This document shows, in pieces, positions 46,555-54,558 of a stretch of 64,000 bases of DNA. The position numbers and the translations under genes are program-made. This stretch comes from Bartonella harrusi (GTDB lineage: Bacteria; Pseudomonadota; Alphaproteobacteria; Rhizobiales; Rhizobiaceae). Each line of letters opens with the position of its first letter. Position 1 is the stretch's first letter. The stretch is taken from contig NZ_CP101114.1 of NCBI RefSeq assembly GCF_024297065.1, forward strand, positions 248,001-312,000, in the 5' to 3' direction. The notes beneath the pieces were generated by a model that was not told where the DNA came from, searched no databases, and saw only the letters and a program-made list of their open reading frames with translations.

Positions 46555-47865
46555 TTAAATATCCTCCTCATCCATATGGATGACGCCTTCACCTTCATCA
46601 TATGCATTTTGTGGAGCGTTTGGATCAAGAGTATCATCCTTATCTGGCGTTGTGTTTGCAACATTTCCAGCGGCGTCTTCTTGTCCTTCATCAAAAAGTT
46701 CGCACTCTATTTTTGTGGTGTAACCACCCGTTTTATCAAGCTTGTGCTTGACGCTTTTGATGCGCCATTCTGCTGGTATATAAGGACGGAAAGGGGGATC
46801 TTGAACAAGTTTTGCCTCTGCTTGCACAAAGGGATCACCACCAATATCACAGGAGAAAGAAGATTTCCCCCGTGACGATTTGTTACGATAAGCGGCAATA
46901 GCTGCAACAGCCTCTGATTGATTATGGTAGGTATATTTGAGTTCATGAAACGGTGGATTACCGGACTTGACTTCTTTCTTTTCACCACTGCGCAGATCAT
47001 AATAGGTTGCGATAACGCCGCCTTTTTTCTCTTGTTGTTGCTTCTCCGCTTCTTTTTCTGTTTTTTCTCCTCTCTCTGGTTCAGATGGCTCTGGTAGATC
47101 ATGTTCATCCATATGGATGGTGTTTTCATCCTCCTCTATCTCTTCTGGTGCACGTGCATCCGCTGCGGCTTTTTGGTCCTCACCATCATCCGTTTCTAAA
47201 CCATTGGCTGCACCTGCTTCATCCCGTGCACTGTATTTAAAATCCCAAGAGGTGCACTGTTTCTCATGAAGTATCACTATGGGCAGTGTTTCGCCGGTGA
47301 TGGCTTTGCCTTCTCCCCGTTTGGCAAGGACTAGCTTGCCATCAACGGGCTTTGCTACCGCATCATATTCCTCTGCAAGGCGGGCGGCAAAAGCCATATC
47401 ACTTTCAGCGGTTTGATCAATATGACGCACAACAATTTTTGCAAGAGAAGGGTCAACTTTTGCGGTGTAACCATTACGCTGTGCGATTTCTTGAACAATA
47501 TGGCCAAGTGTTTGCTGGTGATAAGATTGGCTTTTGGGTGTTCTATAAGACGTGTTCATTGCTGCGGCGCGCCCTGTAACAGTTAAGCTTTGCGGTGGAC
47601 TGCTTACAGAGATTTCATCTATCAGATATGCTCCCATATCGCGTATTTTGCCGCTTTCATAGCCAAGTGTTACGGAAAGAACTGTTCCAATGAGGGGTAT
47701 ATCAAGAAAGCCATTATCACTATTGCGTGCACGGTCATCAAGCTCTATGGTGATACGGTCGCTTTTGTCTTCTGCCTCATCGGTTATTTCAATTGATAAA
47801 ACATAATTCATGAGAGTTTTGGTGATGTCTTGTCCATTTGCCATAACCATGCAAAAAGGTTTCAT
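46555..47865 (-). CDS. Late control / tail spike-hub protein D
   Basis: A 436-residue P2 gpD-like protein that forms the hub of the tail tip. Start ATG 47865 (MKPFCMVMANGQDITK) overlaps the gpX stop by ATGA; the longer frame from 48039 is gpX read in another phase. Family blocks DEAEDKSDRITIELDD, LIGTVLSVTLGYESG, AARLAEEYDAVAKPV, and the C-terminal WRIKSVKHKLDKTGGYTT. An acidic Glu/Gln/Lys-rich linker (about 225-295) is inserted in the middle and carries the motif IHMDEHD, echoed as IHMDEED at the very C-terminus. Confidence 0.85.
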   Translation of the reverse strand: MKPFCMVMANGQDITKTLMNYVLSIEITDEAEDKSDRITIELDDRARNSDNGFLDIPLIGTVLSVTLGYESGKIRDMGAYLIDEISVSSPPQSLTVTGRAAAMNTSYRTPKSQSYHQQTLGHIVQEIAQRNGYTAKVDPSLAKIVVRHIDQTAESDMAFAARLAEEYDAVAKPVDGKLVLAKRGEGKAITGETLPIVILHEKQCTSWDFKYSARDEAGAANGLETDDGEDQKAAADARAPEEIEEDENTIHMDEHDLPEPSEPERGEKTEKEAEKQQQEKKGGVIATYYDLRSGEKKEVKSGNPPFHELKYTYHNQSEAVAAIAAYRNKSSRGKSSFSCDIGGDPFVQAEAKLVQDPPFRPYIPAEWRIKSVKHKLDKTGGYTTKIECELFDEGQEDAAGNVANTTPDKDDTLDPNAPQNAYDEGEGVIHMDEEDI

Positions 47866-48086
47866 GATTTGCTGCCCCAAATTCTCATCACCGGTGTGGC
47901 CTTGGGATAGGGGAGGGAGGGCAAAATGATTGTGATGCCTGCTGTCAAAATGGGTCCATGGTCTGCAAGCCCAAAATTTGCTGCATAGACCCGTTCGACA
48001 GCAAGCGCTTGTTGACCTTTGGCATAATATTTCCAACAAATGGCATCAACCATATCGCCTTGTTTTGTTCTATAAAGATCACTCAT
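47862..48086 (-). CDS. Phage tail protein X
   Basis: A 74-residue gpX-like protein: YRTKQGDMVDAICWKYYAKG (a LysM-like fold start) and TAGITIILPSLPYP. It sits between U and D, the normal P2-like order, with ATGA overlaps on both sides. Confidence 0.85.
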   Translation of the reverse strand: MSDLYRTKQGDMVDAICWKYYAKGQQALAVERVYAANFGLADHGPILTAGITIILPSLPYPKATPVMRIWGSKS

Positions 48087-48463
48087 AGGTCTTCACCATA
48101 CTCTCTCAGTTTTACTGTAAATTCTTGTTTTTTGGGGGCACCGTTATGATGAAAAACGCTTTGCTTTTCCTCCACGGAAAGGATAACAAATTTGCCTAAA
48201 ATTTTGCCTTGCCCTGTTACAAGAATGTGAGGTCCCTGATGGGCGATTTGCCGCAAATATTCGAGTTGTCCATGCCCACCTTTGAAGTCTGGATAAATCA
48301 CACCCGTTAAGAAAAATTCCGCATTTGCAACAGCAGGCAATTGAAGAGCCGCTTTTCGTCCCAATCGTCCTTGCTCGACCCATGGCACGCCATAAGACAG
48401 ATCAAGAGTTTGATAGGCTGCTGTTTCAATTGAAAAAATAAAACCACCCAAAGCAAGCATCAT
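48083..48463 (-). CDS. Phage tail protein U
   Basis: A 126-residue gpU-like tail completion protein: LALGGFIFSIETAAYQTL, WVEQGRLGRKAALQ, and the C-terminal FTVKLREYGED. Tandem ATG at 48463/48460. Located between tape measure and X, with ATGA overlap into X. Confidence 0.85.
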   Translation of the reverse strand: MMLALGGFIFSIETAAYQTLDLSYGVPWVEQGRLGRKAALQLPAVANAEFFLTGVIYPDFKGGHGQLEYLRQIAHQGPHILVTGQGKILGKFVILSVEEKQSVFHHNGAPKKQEFTVKLREYGEDL

Positions 48464-48468
48464 GGTCT

Positions 48469-50604
48469 TTAATCCGAAAGGCTAGAGGCTATCGCCAAAC
48501 GTTGCTGTTTGGCATAGCGTTCAAGGGCTTGATTGACAGCGTCTCTGATTTCATCTTTGAGACCATTTGGCACTGAAATATTGAGATTTGTAATGGTTAC
48601 ACGGGCGTCTACTTCAACAGCTTTATGACCCGCAATTGGTTTGGGAGCTTTGAAGGCATCTGCTTTTGCATTGGGAGTTTCTATATGCTTTGTTGCAATT
48701 GCCCCTTTATTAAAACCACTGTTGCTTTGTCCAAAGGGGGACTTGGTGACAACAGCGGTATCCATTATTCTTTTTGCACGTGCATTGGTTTCATCGGTAA
48801 AGGTTTTAATCGTTTCTGTTGAAGTTTTGTTGATTGAAACATTGAAACCAAGTTTTTCTTTCATCCAATCAGGCATCCAACTGGTTAATTTGCTTATCAT
48901 GCCGCTAAACCAATTGCATAGAGCGGTCCATTGGCTTTTGATGCCGTCCCACAAGCTGCCAATCAGATGAGCCCCTGCGTCCATTAAATTGACGCCGAAC
49001 AACCAATCAATCAATGCGTTGACCTTTTTTGCTATCCAGAAGAGGGGTGAAAACTCTTTAAAGAGCGTAAAGAGTTTACTGAAAGTGTTACTGAACAAAC
49101 TGGCAAAAGAATCCCATAACTTGCTTATGAAATTTACGACTGTATTCCAGTTTTTATAGAGCAGATATCCAGCTGTGACAAGCGCCGCAATGTCCCCGAT
49201 TATCCAGCCTACGGGAGTGGTCATGATTGCGACCCCAAGCGATATAAAAGCAGAACCAACGGCAGTTATTGCTGGAATAAGTGAAGTGACAAGAGTTACA
49301 GCAAGACCAGCAACTGTGGAGGCAGCTGGTGCCATTGCCGCAATGAATGCTCCGGTAAGAACTGCTCCAACTGCGGCTAAAGAAGCAGCAACCCAACCAT
49401 TGATTTTATCCCAATATTTATAGAGTGCAACAAGTGCCGCAATACCACCAATGAGCCAACCAATAGGAGTTGTCATGATTGTATAGTCAAGCGTGACAAA
49501 AGATGCGCCCACGGCAGCTAATGCGGCAATGAGTGGACCAAAAATAAAGCAACCAAGTGCTATAAGTCCTACTTTTAACAGGGTTATTTCACCAACAAGC
49601 GGTTTCATCCAGAAAAACCAGCCTTTAATCCTCTCGGTAAGATCACTGATGCCTTTTCTCAAATCAGAGGTAGGATCAAGCAAATCATGAAAGACTTTTT
49701 TTAAGGTTTTAGCCCATCCAGCAACGGTTGTTTGTATGAGATCACGGTTTTCATCAATCAGTTTTGAAAAACTGTCAATCATATCGTTGAGAATAGGCAT
49801 AAAGCGTGTGCCAATAAAGCGCGCGATACCGCCTATTTTTTTCTTAAAAGCACCAAGCTTATCACTGAGATCTGCGGCATAGCGTGCGACATCGGCACCA
49901 ATCAACCATTTTCCTTTCCGTGCTTTTGCAAACAGCTCTTTGATGGGTGCCATCCCTTGCGCAAGCATGGCTGCCATTTCCTTGCCATCACCACCAAACA
50001 GCAGAGCAGCAATATGCTGTCTTTGCGCTTGATTTTTCATTTTACTCATCTTGTCGGTGATTTCTTCTAACAAGGTAGAGTTTGATTTGAGTTTTCCAGA
50101 AGCATCTTTGACAGAAATGCCAAGTGCCTCAAACCCCATAATGCCTCTTTTTTGTCCGGCATATGCTTGTGCCGAACGCCTATTTAAAGTTGCTAAGGAT
50201 TGTTGAAAAAGTTCAGCAGAATATCCTGAATTGTCTGCCGCATCCCCCCATAACTGAAGCGCTGTGACACTCATGCCTAAATGCCGTGATGCGTGATGAA
50301 GACTATCCCCAAGATGCATGGTTTTCATGGTGACGGCGGTGACACTTGCGATAAGACCTCCACCGGCAAGCCCTAAAGCACCGGTAAAGAGTGAAGCACG
50401 GCTTGCCGCTGTGCCAAGGGCACTTTGAACGCCTTGCAAACGTGATGTCATATTTTTGACTGCAGCAGAAAAGCGAGGGATACTCAATCTATGGGAGAGT
50501 GTTTTTGACAATGTATCAAATCTTTTTTGAAGATGTTTAAGAGGCGCGGTAAGTTTGTCTTCAAGAGACAATTTTACCTTTGCATCAGCAACTTTTTCAC
50601 TCAT
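48469..50604 (-). CDS. Tail tape-measure protein
   Basis: A 711-residue P2 gpT-like tape-measure protein that sets tail length. N-terminal helical part (LEDKLTAPLKHLQKRF), TAP-type region, and a hydrophobic core (about 320-500) with a duplicated block: TTPIGWLIGGIAALVALYKY and TTPVGWIIGDIAALVTAGYL. It starts inside the stop of the E' frame (ATGA). Confidence 0.88.
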   Translation of the reverse strand: MSEKVADAKVKLSLEDKLTAPLKHLQKRFDTLSKTLSHRLSIPRFSAAVKNMTSRLQGVQSALGTAASRASLFTGALGLAGGGLIASVTAVTMKTMHLGDSLHHASRHLGMSVTALQLWGDAADNSGYSAELFQQSLATLNRRSAQAYAGQKRGIMGFEALGISVKDASGKLKSNSTLLEEITDKMSKMKNQAQRQHIAALLFGGDGKEMAAMLAQGMAPIKELFAKARKGKWLIGADVARYAADLSDKLGAFKKKIGGIARFIGTRFMPILNDMIDSFSKLIDENRDLIQTTVAGWAKTLKKVFHDLLDPTSDLRKGISDLTERIKGWFFWMKPLVGEITLLKVGLIALGCFIFGPLIAALAAVGASFVTLDYTIMTTPIGWLIGGIAALVALYKYWDKINGWVAASLAAVGAVLTGAFIAAMAPAASTVAGLAVTLVTSLIPAITAVGSAFISLGVAIMTTPVGWIIGDIAALVTAGYLLYKNWNTVVNFISKLWDSFASLFSNTFSKLFTLFKEFSPLFWIAKKVNALIDWLFGVNLMDAGAHLIGSLWDGIKSQWTALCNWFSGMISKLTSWMPDWMKEKLGFNVSINKTSTETIKTFTDETNARAKRIMDTAVVTKSPFGQSNSGFNKGAIATKHIETPNAKADAFKAPKPIAGHKAVEVDARVTITNLNISVPNGLKDEIRDAVNQALERYAKQQRLAIASSLSD

Positions 50605-50792
50605 TTTGATTTATACCTTTCTGCTGCTTGTTTTCGCCAGAAGATTAATTCTTGCGGATCCATTTCCATCATGTCTGCAAGGGACCAATGAAAAACAATG
50701 GCAATGTCCGCTATCAGTTGAGCGGCGGTTTCCCAGTCGAGGTATCCCGCCGCTTGATAAAAGACTCTAAAATTTCTCCAATGCTCGATAAG
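50601..50792 (-). CDS. GpE' extension in the -1 frame (tail assembly)
   Basis: Not an independent gene: an open frame from about 50792 to the stop at 50603-50601, in the -1 phase relative to the E gene and overlapping its 3' end. It encodes a P2 GpE-like peptide: IADIAIVFHWSLADMMEMD, then LIFWRKQAAERYK. It has no usable start codon before this block, so it is presumably made by -1 frameshifting from E, as in P2 (E+E'). No textbook slippery heptamer sits in phase; GGGAAAC (plus-strand 50728-50734) is present but out of phase. Confidence 0.65.
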   Translation of the reverse strand, partial: LIEHWRNFRVFYQAAGYLDWETAAQLIADIAIVFHWSLADMMEMDPQELIFWRKQAAERYKSK

Positions 50793-50998
50793 TCACTCAT
50801 ATCGAGTTCCCCAACAGCTTCATGGGGCCATCCAGAAAGGCGTGCAACCATAGCAATTGTTTGTTCAACACCTTCCTTTTTGTCGATTGCTTGCACATCT
50901 TTTGTTTTGGGGCGCTGTAAGGTAATTGTGGTATGCTCTTTTCCTTCAAAGGTCACAGGGATAAGCAATTGATGCGTGATGCTTGTTTGTATGGTCAT
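50714..50998 (-). CDS. Tail assembly chaperone E
   Basis: A 94-residue tail-assembly protein of the Phage_TAC / Mu gp41-like group: LIPVTFEGKEHTTITLQRPK and the helical tail AVGELDMSDLSSIGEILESF. It helps load tube protein on the tape measure. It lies between tube and tape measure and probably yields a longer E+E' product by frameshifting. Confidence 0.8.
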   Translation of the reverse strand: MTIQTSITHQLLIPVTFEGKEHTTITLQRPKTKDVQAIDKKEGVEQTIAMVARLSGWPHEAVGELDMSDLSSIGEILESFIKRRDTSTGKPPLN

Positions 50999-51000
50999 TT

Positions 51001-51507
51001 TTATATTCCTAAAAAGTTTTTATGTTCTGCTAATTGATTAACACCATTGAATTTTCTGATTAAGTTGAGGACATCTATCTCAACAATTTCAACATCCTTT
51101 TGGACATATTTGAAATACTGCAATGTAAATGTAGCAGTGGATGTTGCTTTGCTTCCCGGTTGCCATTCTGCCATTTCAAAGCCTTTGCAAAGCCCCCTCA
51201 TAGTGATGACAACACCTTCTGCTGGTGTGCCTTGTGCTTGCATTGAACTTCGCAATGAAATGTTCACATCAGAGCGCCCTAACAGTGCCATCAGTTCTGG
51301 AGAACAATCAGAAATGGTCATAGTGAGGATGAGTGTTTCAAGGCCAAGATCAATCTCAAGAGAGCTATCCATGCCACCACCGCGATACTCTTCAACAACC
51401 AAACTTAAATTTGGCAGCGTCACGCTTTCGCATTTTGCTTGATAGGGAATGCCATCAACAAAAATGTTAAAATATTTTAGAACTCTCGGTAAAACGGGTA
51501 CAGTCAT
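51001..51507 (-). CDS. Major tail tube protein (FII-like)
   Basis: A 168-residue P2 FII-like tube protein: VLPRVLKYFNIFVDGIPY, GGGMDSSLEIDLGLE, LRGLCKGFEMAEWQPG, and TATFTLQYFKYVQ. Starts at the TAATG junction with the sheath gene. Confidence 0.9.
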   Translation of the reverse strand: MTVPVLPRVLKYFNIFVDGIPYQAKCESVTLPNLSLVVEEYRGGGMDSSLEIDLGLETLILTMTISDCSPELMALLGRSDVNISLRSSMQAQGTPAEGVVITMRGLCKGFEMAEWQPGSKATSTATFTLQYFKYVQKDVEIVEIDVLNLIRKFNGVNQLAEHKNFLGI

Positions 51508-52898
51508 TAAAAGATCTCCTCTAGGTAATCATTGATGATGCGTGAACGGAAGGTGATATGTTCTGCTGGTGTTGTTGGTGTAAATTCAACATTGAAATAG
51601 ACTCTGCCGCTCTCAATGGCGCTTGCTGTATTCAACTCTGGATCAGGCGTGCACTGCCCACCAAGAATGGCACCTTGTGCTTTCAAATCACGCAAATAGG
51701 CATTGACGCTTTCACTCACATCACTCATGTAGGTTTTTTTGATATTGCGGTCGACCGCCCACATGTGCCCACGCAAGATGGCGTCATTGATCATATCCGC
51801 GGTTCTCACAACGGATAAGAAAGCGAATTTTGTATCGCTTGAAAGGGTGCGATTGCCCCAAAGACGATAACCATTCTCACGAATAATTGTTGTGATGTTT
51901 TGTTCATTGAGAAGGTTGGCACGGCTTGATCTGTCACCAATGGAAAAATCAATCGGGCGGGTAATTCCTACAATGCCATTGATCACTTTGTTTGAAGGGG
52001 AATGCCAAAAACCATGTGTGAAATCTGTTTTGGCAATGACACCAGCAACCGCCGCACTTGCGGGCTGTTCTATGATTTCTCCATCACGATTCACCTTTAC
52101 AAAAGGATCAACAATAACAGCGCGTTTTGAATCAAAATCCTTTGCAGCATCAAGAGCTGCTTCATCGGTTGTGTTTGGTGCGTCAATGACCACAATAGCG
52201 CGCAGACGTTCGGCAATGCCAATCAACTCTGCTGCTACAGGATTAGAGGTTGCACTGATTTCGGCTTTTGCTGTTGCGCCAGTGCCATCACCTTCAATCA
52301 CTACATTGGGGGCGGTTTGATAATCAAAGCCATTGTCCTTGAGAACAATCGAGGTTACTTGTCCATTGGCAAGGATTGCTTCTGCTTTTGCACCGCCGGC
52401 AATTTTAACAGTTGCTTGGGTATAACCGCTGCCTTTGTTGGTGACATCAATCTTGCTAAGGCTAACGGGGCGTTTATGGGTAAAGCCTGGAGCAATCAGA
52501 ATGCGTGGTGTTTGTCCAAGCAGGGATTGTGCTCCAATCAAAGCATGCACACCTTCATAAGCACCATTGGTGTTCACACCGCCTAAAACATTGGTCAATG
52601 TTGCATTTTCGTTATCACCTTCTTGCACACGCACGACAACAACAATGGCACCCACTTGCTTAAAAATAAGATCAAGAGCATTGGGTAGGGTGCCTTGACG
52701 TTTTCCTGTTTTATCCAGTTTTGCTGCTTGTGAAAGTGAACCGGTAACCAACACCGGTGTATTGAGGGGAAAAGCCTGTTCATCGGCATCGGGTGCTGTG
52801 CCGACAATGCCGATAACTGCCGATTGAACCGCACGAAGGGGACGCGTTCCATCGTCCACCTCGACAACTTCAACACCGTGTAAAAAACCTGTTGTCAT
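51507..52898 (-). CDS. Tail sheath protein (FI-like)
   Basis: A 463-residue contractile sheath protein: HGVEVVEVDDGTRPLRAVQSAVIG N-terminus, SNKVINGIVGITRPIDFS, RENGYRLWGNRTL, and C-terminal VYFNVEFTPTTPAEHITF. Start ATG 52898 (MTTGFLHG) with AAGGAG upstream; a longer frame from 52916 lacks a site. An insert (about 150-215) carries KGSGYTQATVKIAGG and a similar DYQTAPNVVIEG repeat typical of YTXXP-type phage domains. It is the first gene of the sheath-to-D block. Confidence 0.9.
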   Translation of the reverse strand: MTTGFLHGVEVVEVDDGTRPLRAVQSAVIGIVGTAPDADEQAFPLNTPVLVTGSLSQAAKLDKTGKRQGTLPNALDLIFKQVGAIVVVVRVQEGDNENATLTNVLGGVNTNGAYEGVHALIGAQSLLGQTPRILIAPGFTHKRPVSLSKIDVTNKGSGYTQATVKIAGGAKAEAILANGQVTSIVLKDNGFDYQTAPNVVIEGDGTGATAKAEISATSNPVAAELIGIAERLRAIVVIDAPNTTDEAALDAAKDFDSKRAVIVDPFVKVNRDGEIIEQPASAAVAGVIAKTDFTHGFWHSPSNKVINGIVGITRPIDFSIGDRSSRANLLNEQNITTIIRENGYRLWGNRTLSSDTKFAFLSVVRTADMINDAILRGHMWAVDRNIKKTYMSDVSESVNAYLRDLKAQGAILGGQCTPDPELNTASAIESGRVYFNVEFTPTTPAEHITFRSRIINDYLEEIF

Positions 52899-53087
52899 TA
52901 TGATGCTCCTTTGCATGATTGGTGAATGAAAATGAATGGGAAAAAATGAGAGACAAAAAACCGTTCTTGAGAACGACTTGACAAAAACTTTAAAACCGTT
53001 AGATTCATAAAAAGGTGCTTAACAAACACCTGAAAACAACAAGCGGATTGGTTACCGAAATAATCAGTCTTCTGTACATTAAAGACT

Positions 53088-53117
53088 TTGACTCGTTATA
53101 TGTTACACGCATATAAT
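53088..53117 (+). promoter_or_regulatory. Near-consensus sigma-70 promoter for the structured RNA / antirepressor
   Basis: TTGACT at 53088-53093 and TATAAT at 53112-53117 with an 18-base spacer. The predicted start falls at about 53124, exactly where the first stem of the structured RNA begins. Confidence 0.8.
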
Positions 53118-53123
53118 AGCTTT

Positions 53124-53232
53124 GTCGGGTGTGGTTATGCTATACAATACCCTTTCGGGGGAAAGGCATAACGACGGGCTTGTTGCCGTGTTTGTTAGCA
53201 CCCGGCACTCTTTTTGAGTGTCATTAACAAAC
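53124..53232 (+). ncRNA. Structured RNA leader (candidate regulatory RNA)
   Basis: Paired elements seen by eye: P1 GTCGGGTG (53124-53131) with CACCCGGC (53199-53206); an arm GTTATGC (53134-53140) with GCATAAC (53166-53172), topped by CTTTC/GAAAG (53152-53165); a short arm ACGG/CCGT (53174-53189); and a 3' hairpin GTTTGTTA (53190-53197) with TAACAAAC (53225-53232), enclosing CACTC-TTTTT-GAGTG (53206-53220). P1 and the outer 3' hairpin cannot both form without a pseudoknot, so two alternative states are possible. A strong promoter precedes it and AAGGAG of the antirepressor follows. Brt RNAs of Bartonella, which lie in tandem before DNA-binding-protein genes, are a possible relative; I cannot confirm sequence identity. 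Confidence 0.6.
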
Positions 53233-53254
53233 ATTTATCAACAAGGAGTTCATG

Positions 53255-53803
53255 ATGAACACTCTTATTAAAATTACAGAACAAACCATTGATCAAGAAA
53301 CTGTTCAAACCGTCAATGCACGCGAATTACATATATTTTTGGAAATAGGAAAACGCTTTGCTACTTGGATTACAGATCGTATTCGTCAATATGAATTTGA
53401 AGAGGGAAAAGATTTTATAAAAACACAAGATTTGCGGTTCCCAAAATTGGGAAGCACAAAATCTAGGGCTGTTACAGCAATTAACTATCTTATCACTCTA
53501 GATATGGCGAAAGAACTTTCTATGGTTGAGAGAAATGAGAAAGGTAAGCAAGCTCGTCGTTACTTTATTGAGTGTGAAAAGAAACTAAGAAACCAAGCTG
53601 TTGATTATGATAATGATACACGTTTTTCTTTTCCAAAAGATTGGGAAAAAATGTCCCCTACTAAAAAGGCTGTTTACATTTATGGACCTCTCCATATGCA
53701 TCTTGTTAAAGCCTTCACATTAGCAGAAGAGAGTAAACATTATAAAACGCTTATTGAAGAAGCCAAACGTGTTTTAGCAAACCCTGTTGCAAAAGGTGCT
53801 TAG
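53255..53803 (+). CDS. AntA/AntB-domain antirepressor
   Basis: A 182-residue (from ATG 53255; the adjacent ATG 53252 is possible) phage antirepressor. N-terminal AntA/AntB domain: VNARELHIFLEIGKRFATWI, FEEGKDFI, and the DYLITLDMAKEL-like block NYLITLDMAKELSMVERNEK, RRYFIECEKKL. Such proteins bind phage repressors to trigger induction, or act as decoy regulators. The C-terminal part is not recognised. AAGGAG directly upstream. It is encoded opposite to the surrounding tail genes. Confidence 0.85.
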   Translation: MNTLIKITEQTIDQETVQTVNARELHIFLEIGKRFATWITDRIRQYEFEEGKDFIKTQDLRFPKLGSTKSRAVTAINYLITLDMAKELSMVERNEKGKQARRYFIECEKKLRNQAVDYDNDTRFSFPKDWEKMSPTKKAVYIYGPLHMHLVKAFTLAEESKHYKTLIEEAKRVLANPVAKGA

Positions 53804-53820
53804 ATTAAAACATAATATCA

Positions 53821-53846
53821 TCTCCTCGTCTTGAAGGGCGGGGAGA
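53821..53846 (+). repeat. IS200/IS605-end-like hairpin
   Basis: CTCCTCGTCTTGAAGGGCGG followed by GGAG: a GC-rich imperfect hairpin in AT-rich surroundings, strongly reminiscent of the right-end hairpins of IS200/IS605 family elements (CCTCGTC...GGCGGGG). No transposase or TnpB gene is near. It may also serve as terminator of the antirepressor gene. Confidence 0.4.
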
Positions 53847-53872
53847 AAATTAACCTTGTAAAACATCTTTAC

Positions 53873-53904
53873 ATAATACATATTATACGTACAATACGTA
53901 TTAT
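53873..53904 (+). promoter_or_regulatory. Operator-like inverted repeat before the Phd/PemK-like pair
   Basis: ATAATACATATT (53873-53884) and AATACGTATTAT (53893-53904) are complementary at 11 of 12 positions with an 8-base spacer. Position just upstream of the antitoxin gene suits autoregulation. Confidence 0.6.
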
Positions 53905-53927
53905 TTAATTGAGGATAGGATGTGCCT

Positions 53928-54179
53928 ATGAAGAAATATAGTTTTACCGATGTAAACCGTGGAGCTGGCGATATTTTAGACGAAGCGATGTCTACACCTG
54001 TCGCTTTAACAAAGCGAGGACGTGAAAAAATTGTTATGCTTCCTATCAATTTATATAATGAATTAATCAAATCCCATTCCAGTGTACAAGCTTTTTCTTA
54101 CATGGATGCACCAAAGAGTATATTAGATGATTTAGATCGTGGTTTAGATGATATTTTAAATGGCGATGAACATGTTTAA
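53928..54179 (+). CDS. Phd/YefM-like antitoxin
   Basis: An 83-residue antitoxin: N-terminal Phd/YefM domain (YSFTDVNRGAGDILDEAMSTPVALTKRGREK cut at about residue 35, then IVMLPINLYNELI), and a C-terminal toxin-binding tail (SILDDLDRGLDDILNGDEHV). ATG 53928 has AGGA eight bases upstream; GTG 53922 is an alternative. Its stop lies inside the toxin gene. Confidence 0.85.
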   Translation: MKKYSFTDVNRGAGDILDEAMSTPVALTKRGREKIVMLPINLYNELIKSHSSVQAFSYMDAPKSILDDLDRGLDDILNGDEHV

Positions 54180-54558
54180 AGCAGGTGATGTCGTTAGATA
54201 TTATTATTTGTGGCATGAACAAGCGCAAAAAGGTGAACATTCAGGGCGAAAAGCACGTCCTGCCTGTGTGATGGTTAAAACTGAAATTCATCTTTTCTTG
54301 TTTCCGATTACTTCTCAAGAACCTCTTAATTTGCAATTTAGCTTAAAAATACCTGAGATAGAATGTAAGCGCGTGGGCTTACAAAAGCAGTCTTGGGTGC
54401 GTGTTGATGAATTTAATGTTGTTCCTTGCAAAGCTTTTTTTGACTTTGAAGATTTAAAACCACAAGGGCGTTTTAGCCCTGCTTTCATGCGTAAAATTGC
54501 ACTTAAAATTAAAGAAGTTAAAGCAATAAAACCACTCGGAAAAGTCTCTAGAGACTGA
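54160..54558 (+). CDS. PemK/MazF-like toxin of a type II TA pair
   Basis: A 132-residue protein: GDVVRYYYLWHEQAQKGEHS, RKARPACVM, LFPITSQEP, VGLQKQSWVRVDEFNVVPC, and GRFSPAFMRKIA. This is the PemK/MazF-like family that pairs with Phd-type antitoxins; an RNase activity is expected from the family but not shown. Three in-frame ATGs (54160, 54166, 54172) lie inside the antitoxin gene's end. No terminator of quality follows. Confidence 0.78.
   Translation: MAMNMFKAGDVVRYYYLWHEQAQKGEHSGRKARPACVMVKTEIHLFLFPITSQEPLNLQFSLKIPEIECKRVGLQKQSWVRVDEFNVVPCKAFFDFEDLKPQGRFSPAFMRKIALKIKEVKAIKPLGKVSRD

Larger units (their letters stand above)
52899..53254. other. Divergent region between sheath and antirepressor genes
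   Basis: Holds the promoter of the sheath operon (left) and, on the plus strand, a near-consensus promoter plus structured RNA leader (separate entries). No protein-coding gene seen. Confidence 0.7.

Noticed and set aside
47352..47796. Plus-strand ORFs across gpD
   Set aside because: Shadows of the tail gene; no codon pattern or ribosome site.
50728..50734. GGGAAAC as the E/E' slippery heptamer
   Set aside because: Phase is wrong: the E frame reads GGG-AAA there, not G-GGA-AAC.
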